This document shows, piece after piece, positions 37,601 to 49,331 of a DNA stretch of 64,000 nucleotides (within the stretch, counting starts at the first letter, position 1; each line of letters opens with the position of its first letter). Position numbers and translations under genes: made by a program. Below the pieces are notes generated by a model. It had not been told where the DNA came from, searched no databases, and worked only from the letters and a program-made list of their open reading frames with translations. Source of the DNA: Acanthaster planci (lineage: Eukaryota; Echinodermata; Asteroidea; Valvatida; Acanthasteridae); NCBI RefSeq assembly GCF_001949145.1, contig NW_019091450.1, positions 1,525,717 to 1,589,716 of the forward strand, written 5' to 3'.

Positions 37601-40600
37601 ACGTCCGAGTATGAGTACACACTTGTACAATACATATAAACAAATGAAATACCAAAGTGAACACATCTACATACATGTATATCGCTTAAAACAAACCCTG
37701 CAACAATCGGCTTTACCGAGTAGTTAACACTGTGAACTTGTTTAATATTTGTGCGTGCTATCCCACTCCTCTCCAATATTCTGTTTTTGCTTATGCCCAC
37801 ACATTCTGCACTGTGCTGCTTTTGCCCTTTACTGCTGAATTCTTAATGATCCCCATAAGCCCATTTTATACGAATAGGCAATTGCTGACATATTCAACCA
37901 TGGAAAAGCTACGAAAAAGTGCAACAAAACCTCGGCTCATATCAGCACTACAATTTCCTGCAGTAAAAACTGTGGAGGAGAAAACTAGACAAGCAGAAAG
38001 TTCCTTGTATCCAGGGCACAATAAGCATTATATAGGCCCTTTGTGTTACAGACTACAGAGTGAAATTGCTGCGTTGTGTTTGAGTTGTGTTCAAGGTTGA
38101 GTAATGCAATCTTCACCCATCACCTGAAAACATTATCGATAAAAAGTGAAGAACTCAAATTTTTTCTTAAGTACTGGAGTCGAATACTGAGTACCTACCG
38201 GTATTTCAAGTGTCGAGTATGTACAATCTATACATGTAAATGTATACTTACTGACAGAAACTGCAATTAAGACAGCTATAAAACAATTTTAACGAATTTT
38301 TTGATGAAACACAATTCAACTTTCTTTCATTGGTCAGTTGTAGATCAAATAAAATCAATTAAGCAACACTACAAAAAAACAACAAAAAAAGAATAGGTCT
38401 AGTCTGCAGTTGATAAAATACAAAGAAAATGTGATGTGTGAATACAGACTTTCAGTCTTGACATTTTAATATTACTGAGAAGCATTTTATTTAAATCATG
38501 TACTCGTATGTACAATGTATTACTGCCTTCATCAGGTGTTTTTTTTTATTCACTGAAAATGAAAAGAAATCAAAATGAATACCAATGGAGCATAGCGGTA
38601 CCATTGAGTAAATGGTGGACCTTACTTTTCAAATTGCTGAAAGAGCAATTCCTGAATGTGTGATTTTTAACACTGGATCAGAACCATAAAAACCACACAC
38701 TCTGAAGTGGCACCCGCATTGTTCAGTTTTAAACTTCCGGTTTGTGAATAGAATGGGTGAGCCTCAAGAATGAATAGGAACAAGCTAGAAGTACCCTTAT
38801 CAACCTGATCTTCTAGACAGGCTCATGCATAGTATGTACAGTCACAACAGAATCACAACCAAATGACTTTATGCTGGTAGGCATTTGAGTTATAAAGAGA
38901 AACATCGACCGAGCTAACAACATGAAAGTTACAAATGAAAATTTGGCTTACAACCAGACTTCTGTACAATGTTCCAACCAGATGAACATGATTAAGATCA
39001 TCAGAGACTTCTTTCTGTATGATGTAATGTGCTTATGGGTGTAGTTTTACTTGATATGTATGGGTACTAATACATGTACATGTATGTACCGGTAGGCCTA
39101 CCTGTGCATGTATACATGTACTGGCCTTAAGTGATATCCATGTGCTCAGGAAAAATGTAAAAGCAAATACCCCGAAAAAGCATCAGTTACACTTCTTCTG
39201 TGGCAATTTCTGCAAGACAGAAAATGGGTAATCTAATGCTAAATGCTTATAATGTTGGTGCACTATGATAACATAAGTTCTAAGAAATATTAGAAAAAAT
39301 AACGCATCAAGTTTTGTTTGTTTGTTTGGTTTTTTTTAAGGTGATTATCGTGACAAAAACAAAATAAACAAAGATGGTAACGGTCGAGCAACACATTTGC
39401 TACAATTAACAAGGTAACCAGATAAGGAGACCAACTTACATGGCCTAAATTTTCATACAGCTCGTCTCTTTTAAAAGATCAAAAACATTTCATAATGTGT
39501 AGATTTATGCTGTTCAGAAACTGACAAGTAAGACATAGGCATCTCAAAGGCCTTGGGGCCCCTTTTAAGAGCATTAACTGTCTTCAGCATCACAGGAGAA
39601 CCTAGTGCATCCCTTATCAAATTTCATGAAGCACATGATAATGACATCACTACATGTTGCCACAGTGATGGGGGCAGAGATCCTTCTTTGACGTCACTCA
39701 GTACAGAGACAGTGAATATTAAACTCTCTTTTAAAACGGTACGAGGGAAATCAAAACAGGAAATGCAGTCCTTGAGGTTTGCAGACAGGTAACGCTGAAA
39801 GGTTTTCAAAGCATGTAATTTGATGTAATTTTCTCAACAGTGTCAAGATTATTCCGGCCTTCTTCATTATGCAGCCATCAAGGGGGGATTGAGAATCCAA
39901 ATATTTAAAGCCCATGAGTCTACATTTTGGGGCCCTTTTTAACACTTTCGGATGAAAGGGGAAAGAAAACGACCCAACACTCACCTTAACCTCACTATTT
40001 TCCAAAAATTCCTTTGGCTCCTTTTGGGTGCATGGGTTTTCTTTTCAATGAAATAGGGCATGGGAAGTCCACCTTCTCAAAAAGCGGGGGGGGGGGATAT
40101 ATACTCTATCCTCCCCATCCACCCCCCCTCCATTATTGCCTTGTCTTCTAACAATCTATGAAACTCAACCAAAAAACAGATTGAATCAGCCCATTTTGAA
40201 AAACTGAGGCTTTTTTGTGATACCGAAAACACTAAATGATGATCTGATCGATCAGTTTCATGTAAAATGGTAAGACCACATTAATAAATACACAAAAAGT
40301 GTTGTTAAACCCAGGTCTTCCTGTTTCCATGTACAGTGGTACCAGTGCTGACTCTCCCTTTAACAATCCTAGTGAGGCCTGCGCAGTCATTCAGATGACT
40401 GGAATTTTCCACTAGCACTTCACATGGGATCCTTATTGATCTCTTTTATTCCAAGGACGCAAAACCACCAGGACAGTATGTGTTCATTATAATTCCATGT
40501 ACTGATCAATCCACAATGCCAGCTTGGCAAAAAAAATCAAACAATGGCCAACTAAAGTGAAGAACCGTTACATTCTCTGTGTGTAAATATGCTACTGGCC

Positions 40601-43600
40601 TGGTCTTGCGGATCTGTCCACTCCCTTTTCACGAGAGGCCTAATCTACATGTATTCCAGCTCTTTCCCCATGAAATCCTGGACTTCATCAATGTGCTTTA
40701 CAAGGTTTCAGTGCATTTCAGTGTACCAAATACACTGAATACAATTGGTTAATAATAATTATAGAATTTATGCAGCACAAACTCTATGTCCAATTGTGCT
40801 GTACGCACATTCAAAAGAATAAACGTTACTATTATTTATTTATTTATTTGGCCATTGACAAGAATACGTACAACTCTAAATAAAAGACACAGAGTGTCTT
40901 ATTTTGCCATGCAAAAAAAAAACCAAATCCAAGCTGGCCAGGATTGACAAAAGTGTACCTACATGTACATGTACAAACACTGTGGTTCAAAAGCATGTCG
41001 ATCCAAACTTGAACTGGGAACACAAAGGTAATTTTTAAAAAAAAAGCAAAACAGAATAAATTTTATTAAACAAAGAATACAGTAATCAGTTGGTAAATTT
41101 CATAAAAATAAAAGTTGACAATTTAATTTTTAAACTGAATATTGATTTACAAATTACTGAATGCACTGCTACACCAGATATACGTAAAATTCTAAATAAA
41201 AACTAGGCATGCCTCAAGGACATAAAAAGTAAGTTTTACAAGTGACTGCGAGTTCAATTAATACAAGTGACTGTAAGCATTATTAATTAAATTAAAATTC
41301 ATATAAATTAATAACACCAAAAAATCTGCAATAGATCTAACGCAATTTGAACAAGATGAGTTTTAGCAGTGTCTGGAAACAGTTTAAATCACAAGTAAAG
41401 CATTTTCTTATGCTTTCTACTTGCAAACTTCCCTGTCTTACAATTCTGTACAAACACGAAAAAAACTACAAGTGACCGCAATACATAAACAGAAACAGTA
41501 CAAAAATACATATTTAATGAATATGAATAACCTCTAGAAATCGAGATTTGGAGTCAATTATCCTGAATCTTGAAACAAAAAACACACCCCCGGTCAAAAC
41601 ATTTAGGTGTGGGAGCCAACGCTATCTCTCCTGCCTGAAGATGGCAGCAGAGATGGATGGTATTTCACCTTGTGCTGATCTACTAAACAAACCCACTTCT
41701 GACAACAGAGGATGAACAAATCAAAACTCTCAAGCTACAGTACTAAAAGGAAGAGACAATACCAAATAGCCCTTCATGTTCAGAAACTGATGAATTAACA
41801 GCACTTCTCCCACCTATGCCGAAAGAAAACTCACCTAAGGCGGGCCCATATCCATTGTTCTTTGTGCTGTTGACCACATCGCACAGCGTCTCGCACATTT
41901 CTTCACATGCGGACAAATTGCCAAATAAAGTTGGGTCACCTGCATGCAACGTACATGTAAAAAAAAAAAAGACCAGTGAAAGGATTGTTAATAAACTCAT
42001 TTCCTGAAGTCTCACAATACGGCAACCAAGCCATGCATGCACAGACGTATGTACATTTACATGTATAATCACATGTACAACTAATGCATACGTACATATA
42101 CATAACTCCCACGACAGGCACCACTAGCTATTCGGCCCACTTCAAGGTCAACCGGGGAAAAAAATGAAATATGTTTATCTTTTTTTGTGAAGTTCAACCA
42201 ACCCTACATGTGCTTTAGCATCCTCTCAAAGATAGAGACAGATACGAAGGACATCTTGAAGAGTATTACCTCTGTGTGCCCTCAACCCCATGGAAAGATG
42301 CTAATGAGTTTGTGCACATTCAGAGGAAAATATGTCACTTGTACAATGTACATGTACAGTGTACATACTGTACATTCGTACTGCAGGGTCAATACCATAC
42401 GCAGACCAGTCCAAGCACACACTTTGTCCTCCACTGGTGGCTCTCTCATGAGAAGGATTGCACTTCACATTTTTCTGTTGTTCCTTGCCATTACCGAGTA
42501 CCAGCTGTAAGGGGGTCTATTGAGCCAAAGAGTGTCATCTACATGTACTGTACCATACTACATGTACAGTGTACATAATTCTTTCAGCTGTGGGCACACA
42601 CAAATGTAAAATACCTACTGTGGGACCCAAACCACTGTGGCTATGCATCAAAATCCTTGAATTCTGGTCCCAACATTCCTAATGAGAGAAAAATTTCCAA
42701 AATTTGGTGGCATCCAGTACAGAGTCCATGGACAATCGGTTGTCACAGTTTGTATATATCAGCATTTCCCACAAGTCACTTTATTTGCTGGTGGGGGGAT
42801 GGGTGAAATGCAGTTACTGTCTGAGTCCCTGTCCCTCTGTCTGCTTGGGCATCCTTTCCTACTGCAGGTACTGTGCATGTTATAGTTGAGACCTGGACAG
42901 AATTCCATACGCGGATGCCGTCAGACATCCTGCCGAAAAACCCAATGAGACCGGTCTGAAAAGTTTTGTTTTCTAAAAATATACTTCACCATTTTCACTG
43001 CTAAATTTTACATTTTAAGACATTTAATTGCTTTCAGATGGCTAAGAGGTCGCTACGGGTAAAAATAGTGACGTCCAAATATGGAAGTCCTTCCTTGAGA
43101 CTGTCCGACTATAGTTTGGATGATCTCAACTACCTGTACATCTACGTGGAGTGCTAGTGTTATCGTCGTTGGGCCAGCCAAACTATGGTAAAGGGTGTGC
43201 CTTAGCATGCACAATCATCATTTACGTATTTTTATCAGCAACAAAATCAATCTAGCTTCTAATTGCATTAAGGATGAACTGCCAGACTAATGTATTGTCA
43301 AGAAGAATTCTGTCAGGTGTGAGCTGCAAAAGCCTAAAGAGAATACGGTTGAGAATTTTCACCAGAAGTTTGCAGACTAAAGTTGGGATAGCTTAACAGC
43401 ATGTTTTTTTTCTACAAGTAGCACCTTCACCTACAGTTGGCCGTCAGTACAAAATGAAATGAATAATTCACAAAGTGTTAAAAGTCCCAAGCAGCTATCA
43501 TACCTGATAATAACATGCAATTACTAAATACTAAATGAAAATACAACCCCATTTAAATTAATTGGACAAATGTCTATTTGAACAAATTTGAAGTTCAACC

Positions 43601-45172
43601 AAAAATCAACCAAGCCAATATTTCTGCAAACGTTTGCTACCCATACAAGTTGTAGGCAAAATGAGAATGGTCTACAGCTGGGATCAAAGATCATATAACA
43701 CTGTTAAAAAGTATGTCTCGTAAAAACAAATGTTTCGAAAAATAGATCACAGAGAACGATCTCTAAAAATAAAATCTCGTAAAAACAAACTTGTGAAAAA
43801 TATATCTCACAGAAACAAAATTTGGAAGAAAATGTATCTCATAATACAACCTTGGAAAAATTATACTTCACTTTTTCAATATATATATTTGATGGCACTC
43901 CCGGCTTTAGTGCTTCTCCATTCTCTGAGGATACATCCCAGGGATGGGCATCACTACTTCCATCCAAAAATTTATATAGCTTCATAAACTGTGATATTTG
44001 TTCAGTAAAAGAATAAAACCAAAAAAGAAATGGCACACATAAAAATGAAAGCAGCAATAAAAAAGGCATCAAGTTAGATAGCGTTTACTACCTCCAAAGT
44101 CCATGTAGCTGCAGTACAAAATGGTTAACATTAATAACAGTAATATTTCAAGCAGGTCATTTTCGGTAGCTGATAACTAAGTGTGTTTACAGTTTAAAAG
44201 TCAATTACATGTGAGTTGTTAAGTAGTTTATTAACCGTAACTGAGCCCTCTACTGGTCTTTTAGTACACTGAAAGTAAACTGGAGGGATTAACAGGAAGC
44301 GTGCGATTTGTTTAGGTCGTTTTCGTCAAGAGAATGAGAGGGTGCTGAGTAAATGCTTGGATCTTTTTCAAGAAATGTTCGTTGTATGGTCTTAAAACCA
44401 TACATGTACATGTAGGTCAGAAGATTTAAAGAAATATGCATCAGTTTTGACAGCTTTTTAGGGGAAGATCTATCTGTGTGAGAAAGTGGAATTTTTCCCG
44501 AAACGTAAATGTACCCCAATTTGACATAACTAGGATGCATTCAAAACCCACAGCATTGCGAACCCAAAAAATGTCATATGCCTCCAAGTCACTTGGAGCA
44601 GTGGGTCACCTCCAAGTCACGCAGAGTAGTGACTTGGAGTTCTTCTTGGAGTCCATGGTGATTTCACCTTTTTGCAGGTTTCCCCAACTCACTCCACAAC
44701 ATGGCGCTATCTGCCCCGAGTTGAAGTGCACTCTCACCGGCAAAAGAAAAATAGACTGGTTCAAAGTTTTCCAGCAGGGTTCTTGCACATGTTCAGCGTG
44801 CATGTGAAGACCGTACATTCCAGAAATAATTTGTTGCACGTAATTAGTGTGCTACGTGTAAGACGCAAACAGACTTGCCCACCTATACAGTGAGTTTGTA
44901 CCACAGGACTGTCAATTTCATTTTAAAAACACACCCTCTTTTATTCCCGCTTGGAGCAGATACGATCTTTGGTCAGGACTGCTCCATATATAGTTGGAGC
45001 ACTATCCATGTCATGTACACTCACCCAGTGACAGGGATATGAAGTCTTTGTTTGGGTTGGGCTCTAGTTTCATGCCATCTACGATAGCCCGAATGGGATT
45101 GTGAGTCCTGGTGGCCATGTCCGAGGCACGGACGGTCCATTTAGACCTCTTCCCATTCAGCAGTTCTGCCAT
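22652..45172 (-). CDS. TAT: Tyrosine aminotransferase
   Basis: PLP enzyme that transaminates L-tyrosine with 2-oxoglutarate to 4-hydroxyphenylpyruvate, the first step of tyrosine catabolism. Eleven coding exons on the minus strand, all GT-AG and in phase: 45025-45172, 41835-41939, 34535-34602, 33416-33574, 32839-32977, 31270-31405, 28770-28839, 27968-28096, 25226-25309, 24097-24195, 22652-22786. Total 1272 nt, 423 aa (human TAT 454, mainly a longer N-terminus). Landmarks: [19 protein letters not shown] near the start; [28 protein letters not shown]; Asn190 in NSPSNPCGG; Asp218 and Tyr221 in ILADEIY; Schiff-base Lys251 in CGGLAKR, then [10 protein letters not shown] with Arg259; GAMYFM; and substrate-carboxylate Arg388 in CFEYPNFVR. 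The acceptor abuts the ATG, so a non-coding exon lies upstream. The longest intron, 7.2 kb (34603-41834), contains an assembly gap. Confidence 0.97.
23110..23572. mobile_element. Foldback element with long terminal inverted repeats (~165 bp arms)
   Basis: The left arm starts TTTTCACTAATAAATTCATA and continues with ATTATGCAGACATGC, GGTGCAATTTTGATC and GGCTTTGTTCATTTTTTTC, then TTCAGAAATCCCATTAAATC. The reverse complement of the right arm (ending GAATTTATGAGTGAAAATG) repeats these blocks in order with scattered mismatches. The spacer is about 100 bp and includes TCGTGCGCATGCGAAAA. It lies in the last TAT intron, between exons 10 and 11. Confidence 0.85.
28960..29430. mobile_element. Foldback-type interspersed repeat, copy 2 (family of 21601-22235)
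   Basis: Same orientation and block order as the copy at 21601-22235: CCTCAGACAGTCTCCC, AAGACAGTTTAATC, CTGATTGGTC, CCAATTGGACAATTT, ATATTCCATAAAATGGACAG, TGACTTCTTTTGAC, and a GGTCTTAAA... GTTTAAGACTGGCC end. The left terminal GGTCTTAAAC blocks of copy 1 are missing, so it is truncated or diverged. It lies in the TAT intron between exons 6 and 7. Confidence 0.8.
34798..35067. mobile_element. MITE-like element with CAAGGGCGGAT termini and G/C homopolymers
   Basis: Left terminus CAAGGGCGGAT and right terminus ATCTGCCCCTTG form an imperfect inverted repeat. Inside are a G-rich run near the left and a C10-A9 run near 35025-35045. It lies in the largest TAT intron. Confidence 0.6.
36742..37200. 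other. Assembly gap (N run)
   Basis: 459 undetermined bases in the large TAT intron between exons 2 and 3. The phase of the flanking exons is complete without it, so no TAT coding exon needs to be hidden here. Confidence 1.
37440..37640. repeat. Degenerate AGTAC/CAAGTCC-rich simple repeat
   Basis: Dense short motifs such as GAGTAC, AAGTAC, GAGTCC and CCAAGTCC recur roughly every 6-12 bases, mixed with TACATGTA. A second, smaller patch is at 38170-38225 (GAGTCGAATACTGAGTACC). There is no fixed period, so this is an old decayed simple repeat. Confidence 0.5.
43712..43865 (+). repeat. Degenerate 30-31 bp minisatellite, about five units
   Basis: Units start near 43714, 43745, 43775, 43805 and 43836. 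Each has the form (A)TCTCGTAAAAACAAA followed by a TTTGGAAAAAT-like tail. It lies in TAT intron 1. Confidence 0.7.
44582..44639. repeat. Two adjacent palindromes of CTCCAAGTCAC
   Basis: 44582-44598 is a perfect odd palindrome, CTCCAAGT-C-ACTTGGAG. At 44610-44639 a perfect 11-bp stem (CTCCAAGTCAC with GTGACTTGGAG) encloses an 8-base loop. It lies in TAT intron 1. Confidence 0.85.
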
Positions 45173-45788
45173 CTAAAAAGAGAGAATTACATGTACATGT
45201 TGGGTTGCAGTTCAAGAACTATGCTGCATGTGCTTTCAACTGAATATACTGTATTCGCGGGTTACCCAATTTCATATTGTATACATGTACACTGAAACCC
45301 TTCATGGGATTGTGACAGGTGATTATGGGGGTCGGAAGGTACTCATAGAATAAATTCCGGTTCTTTAAATTTAATGTTTTTAAATGAATACACTAACTAC
45401 GTTGAGGAATCTGACTGAAATTGGGTCCCACGCACGCGAATTTGACCATCACGCCTATGGACGTAAATTTACATCACTAACTCCCTCAGTTCAAATGTTG
45501 ACAAAAACGAAAAATTCCAGATCCTAAATATAAATCTCTAATTATTGGTGGGGACCTAAGCCTATTACTGATAAATCAGTAGCATTTTCACTATCACATT
45601 CATAATCTGCAGATCATCGTCACTGCACTTCGCAATGAACGATGTCATGCGTCGCCATGAATGTTAATACCGGAAACAAGACCGCAAAAATTCCCCAACT
45701 CTTTCACAAAAAAATCAGAACGATAGAACGATCTAAATCAACAAAAAGGTTCTCAACACGAATAACAACGGAACAAACACGATTTTAC

Positions 45789-45860
45789 CTTAAACTGAGC
45801 CCAAATAATTGTTAGAATTCCCAATATCACGAACAGAGTACGGCGAGCACGTTGCTAGCT
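45789..45860 (-). other. TAT: Possible non-coding first exon of TAT
   Basis: The coding exon of TAT is preceded on the minus strand directly by a pyrimidine-rich acceptor, CTCTCTTTTTAG|ATG. A non-coding exon is therefore expected. Reading upstream, TTTAAG|GTAAAATC at 45789 is a plausible donor. The frame upstream of the ATG has no other ATG before an in-frame TAG. The outer end of the exon (transcription start) is a guess. Confidence 0.4.
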
Positions 45861-45894
45861 TGCACTGCATTTCCCGACTACGTAATTGTGTTAG

Positions 45895-46000
45895 CATTGC
45901 GAGGCCGGCCGCCGGCGCGGCGTGCGTGGTACGACATCGTGTTTACTCGCGCGACGTGTCTAATACAGTGACGTCACGGCTCCGGAGGCGTGTCTAAAAT
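45895..46000. promoter_or_regulatory. CpG-rich segment with a perfect CRE palindrome (TGACGTCA), putative TAT promoter
   Basis: A GC- and CpG-dense stretch (GCCGGCCGCCGGCGCGGCG near 45903) stands out from the AT-rich surroundings. TGACGTCA, the full CREB/ATF site, is at 45969-45976, roughly 100-180 bases upstream of the proposed non-coding TAT exon. Binding is inferred, not shown. Confidence 0.45.
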
Positions 46001-47859
46001 GCGACAAGTTGATTGGTTCGACTGTGGGCGTGATCAGTCAATCAATGAAATTAAAATTGGACGGCTGAGTCGCTTGTTTCGTGCGGTGCACCCGGTAACT
46101 CGGCAAAGGAGACGGCTCAAGAAACCGCTCCAAAAGAATACCATTTGATCTAGGCAGACTGTCGCCTCTAACGGAATTGTTTAGGGCCGCAAAATTTTGG
46201 ACAGGGACTGGGATGATAGTACGCCAGTTTTTGTGCTGGTGAAATTGAAAATGAAAGAAAAATTCCTAAATGTTTTTCATAATTACGTTTCCATGATCCG
46301 ACAAGTATAACCGTTTCTGGTTCTTCCACTCAACATGCTCCACATTGGTTGAACGTTTCGGTAATGATGTTTGGTGACGTAAAGCATAATGACTTTACAG
46401 GTGGAGCCGCCAGGCCGGCAGAGCACTTTGAACCGTCCATCTTTCACAGTCATACGGACGTATAGGTGATAGGTGAATTGTGATAAAACTTTAATCTGCT
46501 CTCTCAAAATGTTCAATCAGCTTTTCTGGCGGCAGTAAAGCGGAGAGCGGTACACGTATGTCCCTTTTTAAAATCGTCAGAAAAGGGTAAAAAAGTTTCC
46601 ATACAGTAGTCTAGTACTAGTAGAAAAGCTGGAAAATAGAAAAATGCGTTTCGTCTCATTGGTCTATCTGCTTTTCCGATAGCATAAAAAAAGTGTTCAA
46701 TCGGCTTCTAGTGCTACTTTGATAAAACAGATATAAAAAAACAGATATTATCCACTTTTGAAGTCTGCGCTTTTTCTTTGAATTTAGATGCCACTTTGTG
46801 CAAAACACAGGTAATAATACTTTTTTGATCCTAAAGGACTACACAGAAACATAATACGGGTAAATGATATCCTTTCAACGTTACTTTCTTGTGTTTATAA
46901 AAAAAACAGGACGAAACCGGGTGAAAAGAAAATATCCCTTTGAATTTGATGAGGACGTACGTACCTGCTTAATCTTCAAAACAATAATTAGTTGTCTATG
47001 GGAATATTTGTCGTCGGGTCCAGGAGGGGCTCGTTTTCTGGAACTACTAGAGGGCGCTCATGGTTTGATCATAGTAGTAAGTTATTCTGGGGTGAGGGTA
47101 CCTTTCAAGCGAAAGGGGAGCTAAACCATTAGGCCCTTGTGGAATCGTCATTTGGTGTCTTGTTCATGCTTTGAGGCACATTTCATGACATTTGGAACAT
47201 GTCTGTTGTTAATGTCAAAATTTTGGCAGGATCCCTCAGACAGAAGATTTAACTGCCCGTTTCCTGGTAAACTAAAATACAAATTTTGATTTATCGGCTA
47301 CACATATGGTTTATACAGCAAAAACATTTTAATGGAGCACTAAAAATATTACAGGAATGCATTAAAACGATATTTAAAGGGTTGATAATGTGATTTTTCA
47401 TAGGCAAGTATGTTTTGTGCAACTTTTTTGTCTTGCATCTTTGGCTTTCCTTCGTGATGACTCCCGTTGAAAAGTGAACCTTGTAAAATCATGAGGGCGC
47501 TGTTTGGGGCGTTCATTTTTGGAATGGGTTTCTGCTCAAGCTGTGAACCCCAACGTCGTGCTTATTTAACTTATATGCTAGGGGACAAATCTTCGCTCAC
47601 GGGGTGAATGTCATGAACCGAAACATCAAAGCAAACATTTGTGGTAGCAAAATATCAAACATTCTGACAGTATAATGCAGTATTTAGTGGGAAAATATCG
47701 TTCTTAGATGACATCACACGTTTGCTCATATGATTATTGTGATGAGTTTAAAAACTGTTATGGAGGCTTAGGCCTTGTCCGAATATCCAAGATCTTTATG
47801 AAAGTGAAAGCGAAGTCCATAACAAATCAAAGGTTCAAAATAAGAACTTGAAGCTTTGG
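46001..47859. other. Intergenic region upstream of TAT, before the gypsy remnant
   Basis: No coding gene was recognised. The short frame at 46864-47124 has no recognisable domain. I did not find a 5' LTR matching the sequence downstream of the gypsy fragment. Confidence 0.4.
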
Positions 47860-49235
47860 GTTTCATAGAACACATAGCGAAATTCGGCAACGCTACTTTT
47901 GGAAAGCAATGTATAAAGATGTGGACAACAGGGTGCGTAGTTGTATCTCCTGTGCTCAGAGAAAGACGCACCGATATAAGGTTTTAGCACCTTTAATGAC
48001 AATGAACGTTCCTGGAGCATTTGAACGTGTAAGTTTCGATATTTTAGGACCATTATCTACTACAGCGAATGCTAATCGTTATGTTCTCTGTTTAAATTTC
48101 ACAGATCATTGCACTAGGTGGCCGATTTTGGCCCCCTTGAAGAACATAGAAGCAACCACAGTAGCCAAGGCATTCTACGACAACGTCATTTGTGAGCATG
48201 GTTGTCTAGAGACTTTGCTAAGGGACAGAGGGTCTAACTTTCTTAGCAAGATTGTCCTAGAGGTTTGTCGAATTATGCAAACTCACGAGTTAAATACCAG
48301 TTCGTACCATCCACAATGTAACGCTATTCAAGAGAGGTTCAATTCATATTATTCTGGATACCATTTCCCACCATGTAAACGAATTTAACAATGATTGGGA
48401 TCAGTACCTTACATCGATACAGTTTGCGTATCGTACGGCACCTGCTGAAAATTCAGTTGGATTTAGCCCCTTCTTTCTTTTATATGGCAGAGAGGCAAGG
48501 TTACCTTTAGATGTAACACACCTTGCTCAGTGCAAATATCCTGAGAAAAATCGTCGAGAGCATATGCGTCAGTTAGTTTCCCAACTTGAAGTTTTCCGAG
48601 ACATATCCAAACTTCATGCAGAGCTCAATCAATCCAAAATGAAAGAGCGTTTTTAATGAAAAAAACACAAGAGGTGACGTACCAAGTGGGAAATACAGTT
48701 TGGATTTACATTCCTGCACTTCAACAAGGATTGTCCCGAAAAACTTACGAAGTTCTGGGCTGGACCATATCTTTTAGTAGAACAAACATCTCCGGGAAAT
48801 TTTTGGGTCAGAAATTTGGAAAATAACAAATTACTTTCATCACCCATACATGTAAACCGAATGAAATTTGCATATAACAGATTTGGTCGCCCTTGTGATG
48901 ATTCAGTCCCAACTGATCCGGAACAAGGTGTTTCCGTACCAGAGTTGACAGAAGATAACTGTCAACAAAATACTGTCTTTCCTCTCACGGCAGTACAAGA
49001 GTCTAATGAATTGAAAACCTTGGCAGTACTTGTTCCAGGTTTACCTCAAATTTAAGAGAAACCGAGAGAGTACGAAATCGAGCGCATAATTAGAGGTAGA
49101 TACAAAAACAAGCGTCTTGAGTACCTCATCAAATGGAAAGGTTTCTCTCAAGCACAGAACACTTGGGAACCAGAATCAAACTTGAACGAAAGAGCTCTAG
49201 AACATCTTAAAGATGAGAATCTCTGGAAGCTGTAA
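47860..49235 (+). mobile_element. Broken Ty3/gypsy (chromovirus-type) retrotransposon: integrase and chromodomain
   Basis: Remnant of the 3' end of a Ty3/gypsy pol gene. It opens near 47860 with the second half of the integrase zinc finger (IRQRYFWKAMYKDV, then CISCAQRK). The integrase core follows, with acidic residues in SFDILGP, RDRGSNF and the ERFN motif after SSYHPQ. The frame shifts near 48347 and the core continues with AYRTAP and PFFLLYGREARLP to a stop at 48654-48656. After further breaks a frame from about 48816 ends at TAA 49053-49055. In the same frame the chromodomain follows (EYLIKWKGF, NTWEPESNL) to a stop at about 49235. Gag, protease, reverse transcriptase and RNase H are absent from the window, so the copy is 5'-truncated and inactive. 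Confidence 0.9.
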
Positions 49236-49331
49236 AATAGATATATCTTTTTTAGAAACACTATAGACACTTTATTTCAAATGTTGTATTGAATGTCATT
49301 TTGCGTATGTTATGACATTAAGATGGGGTCA

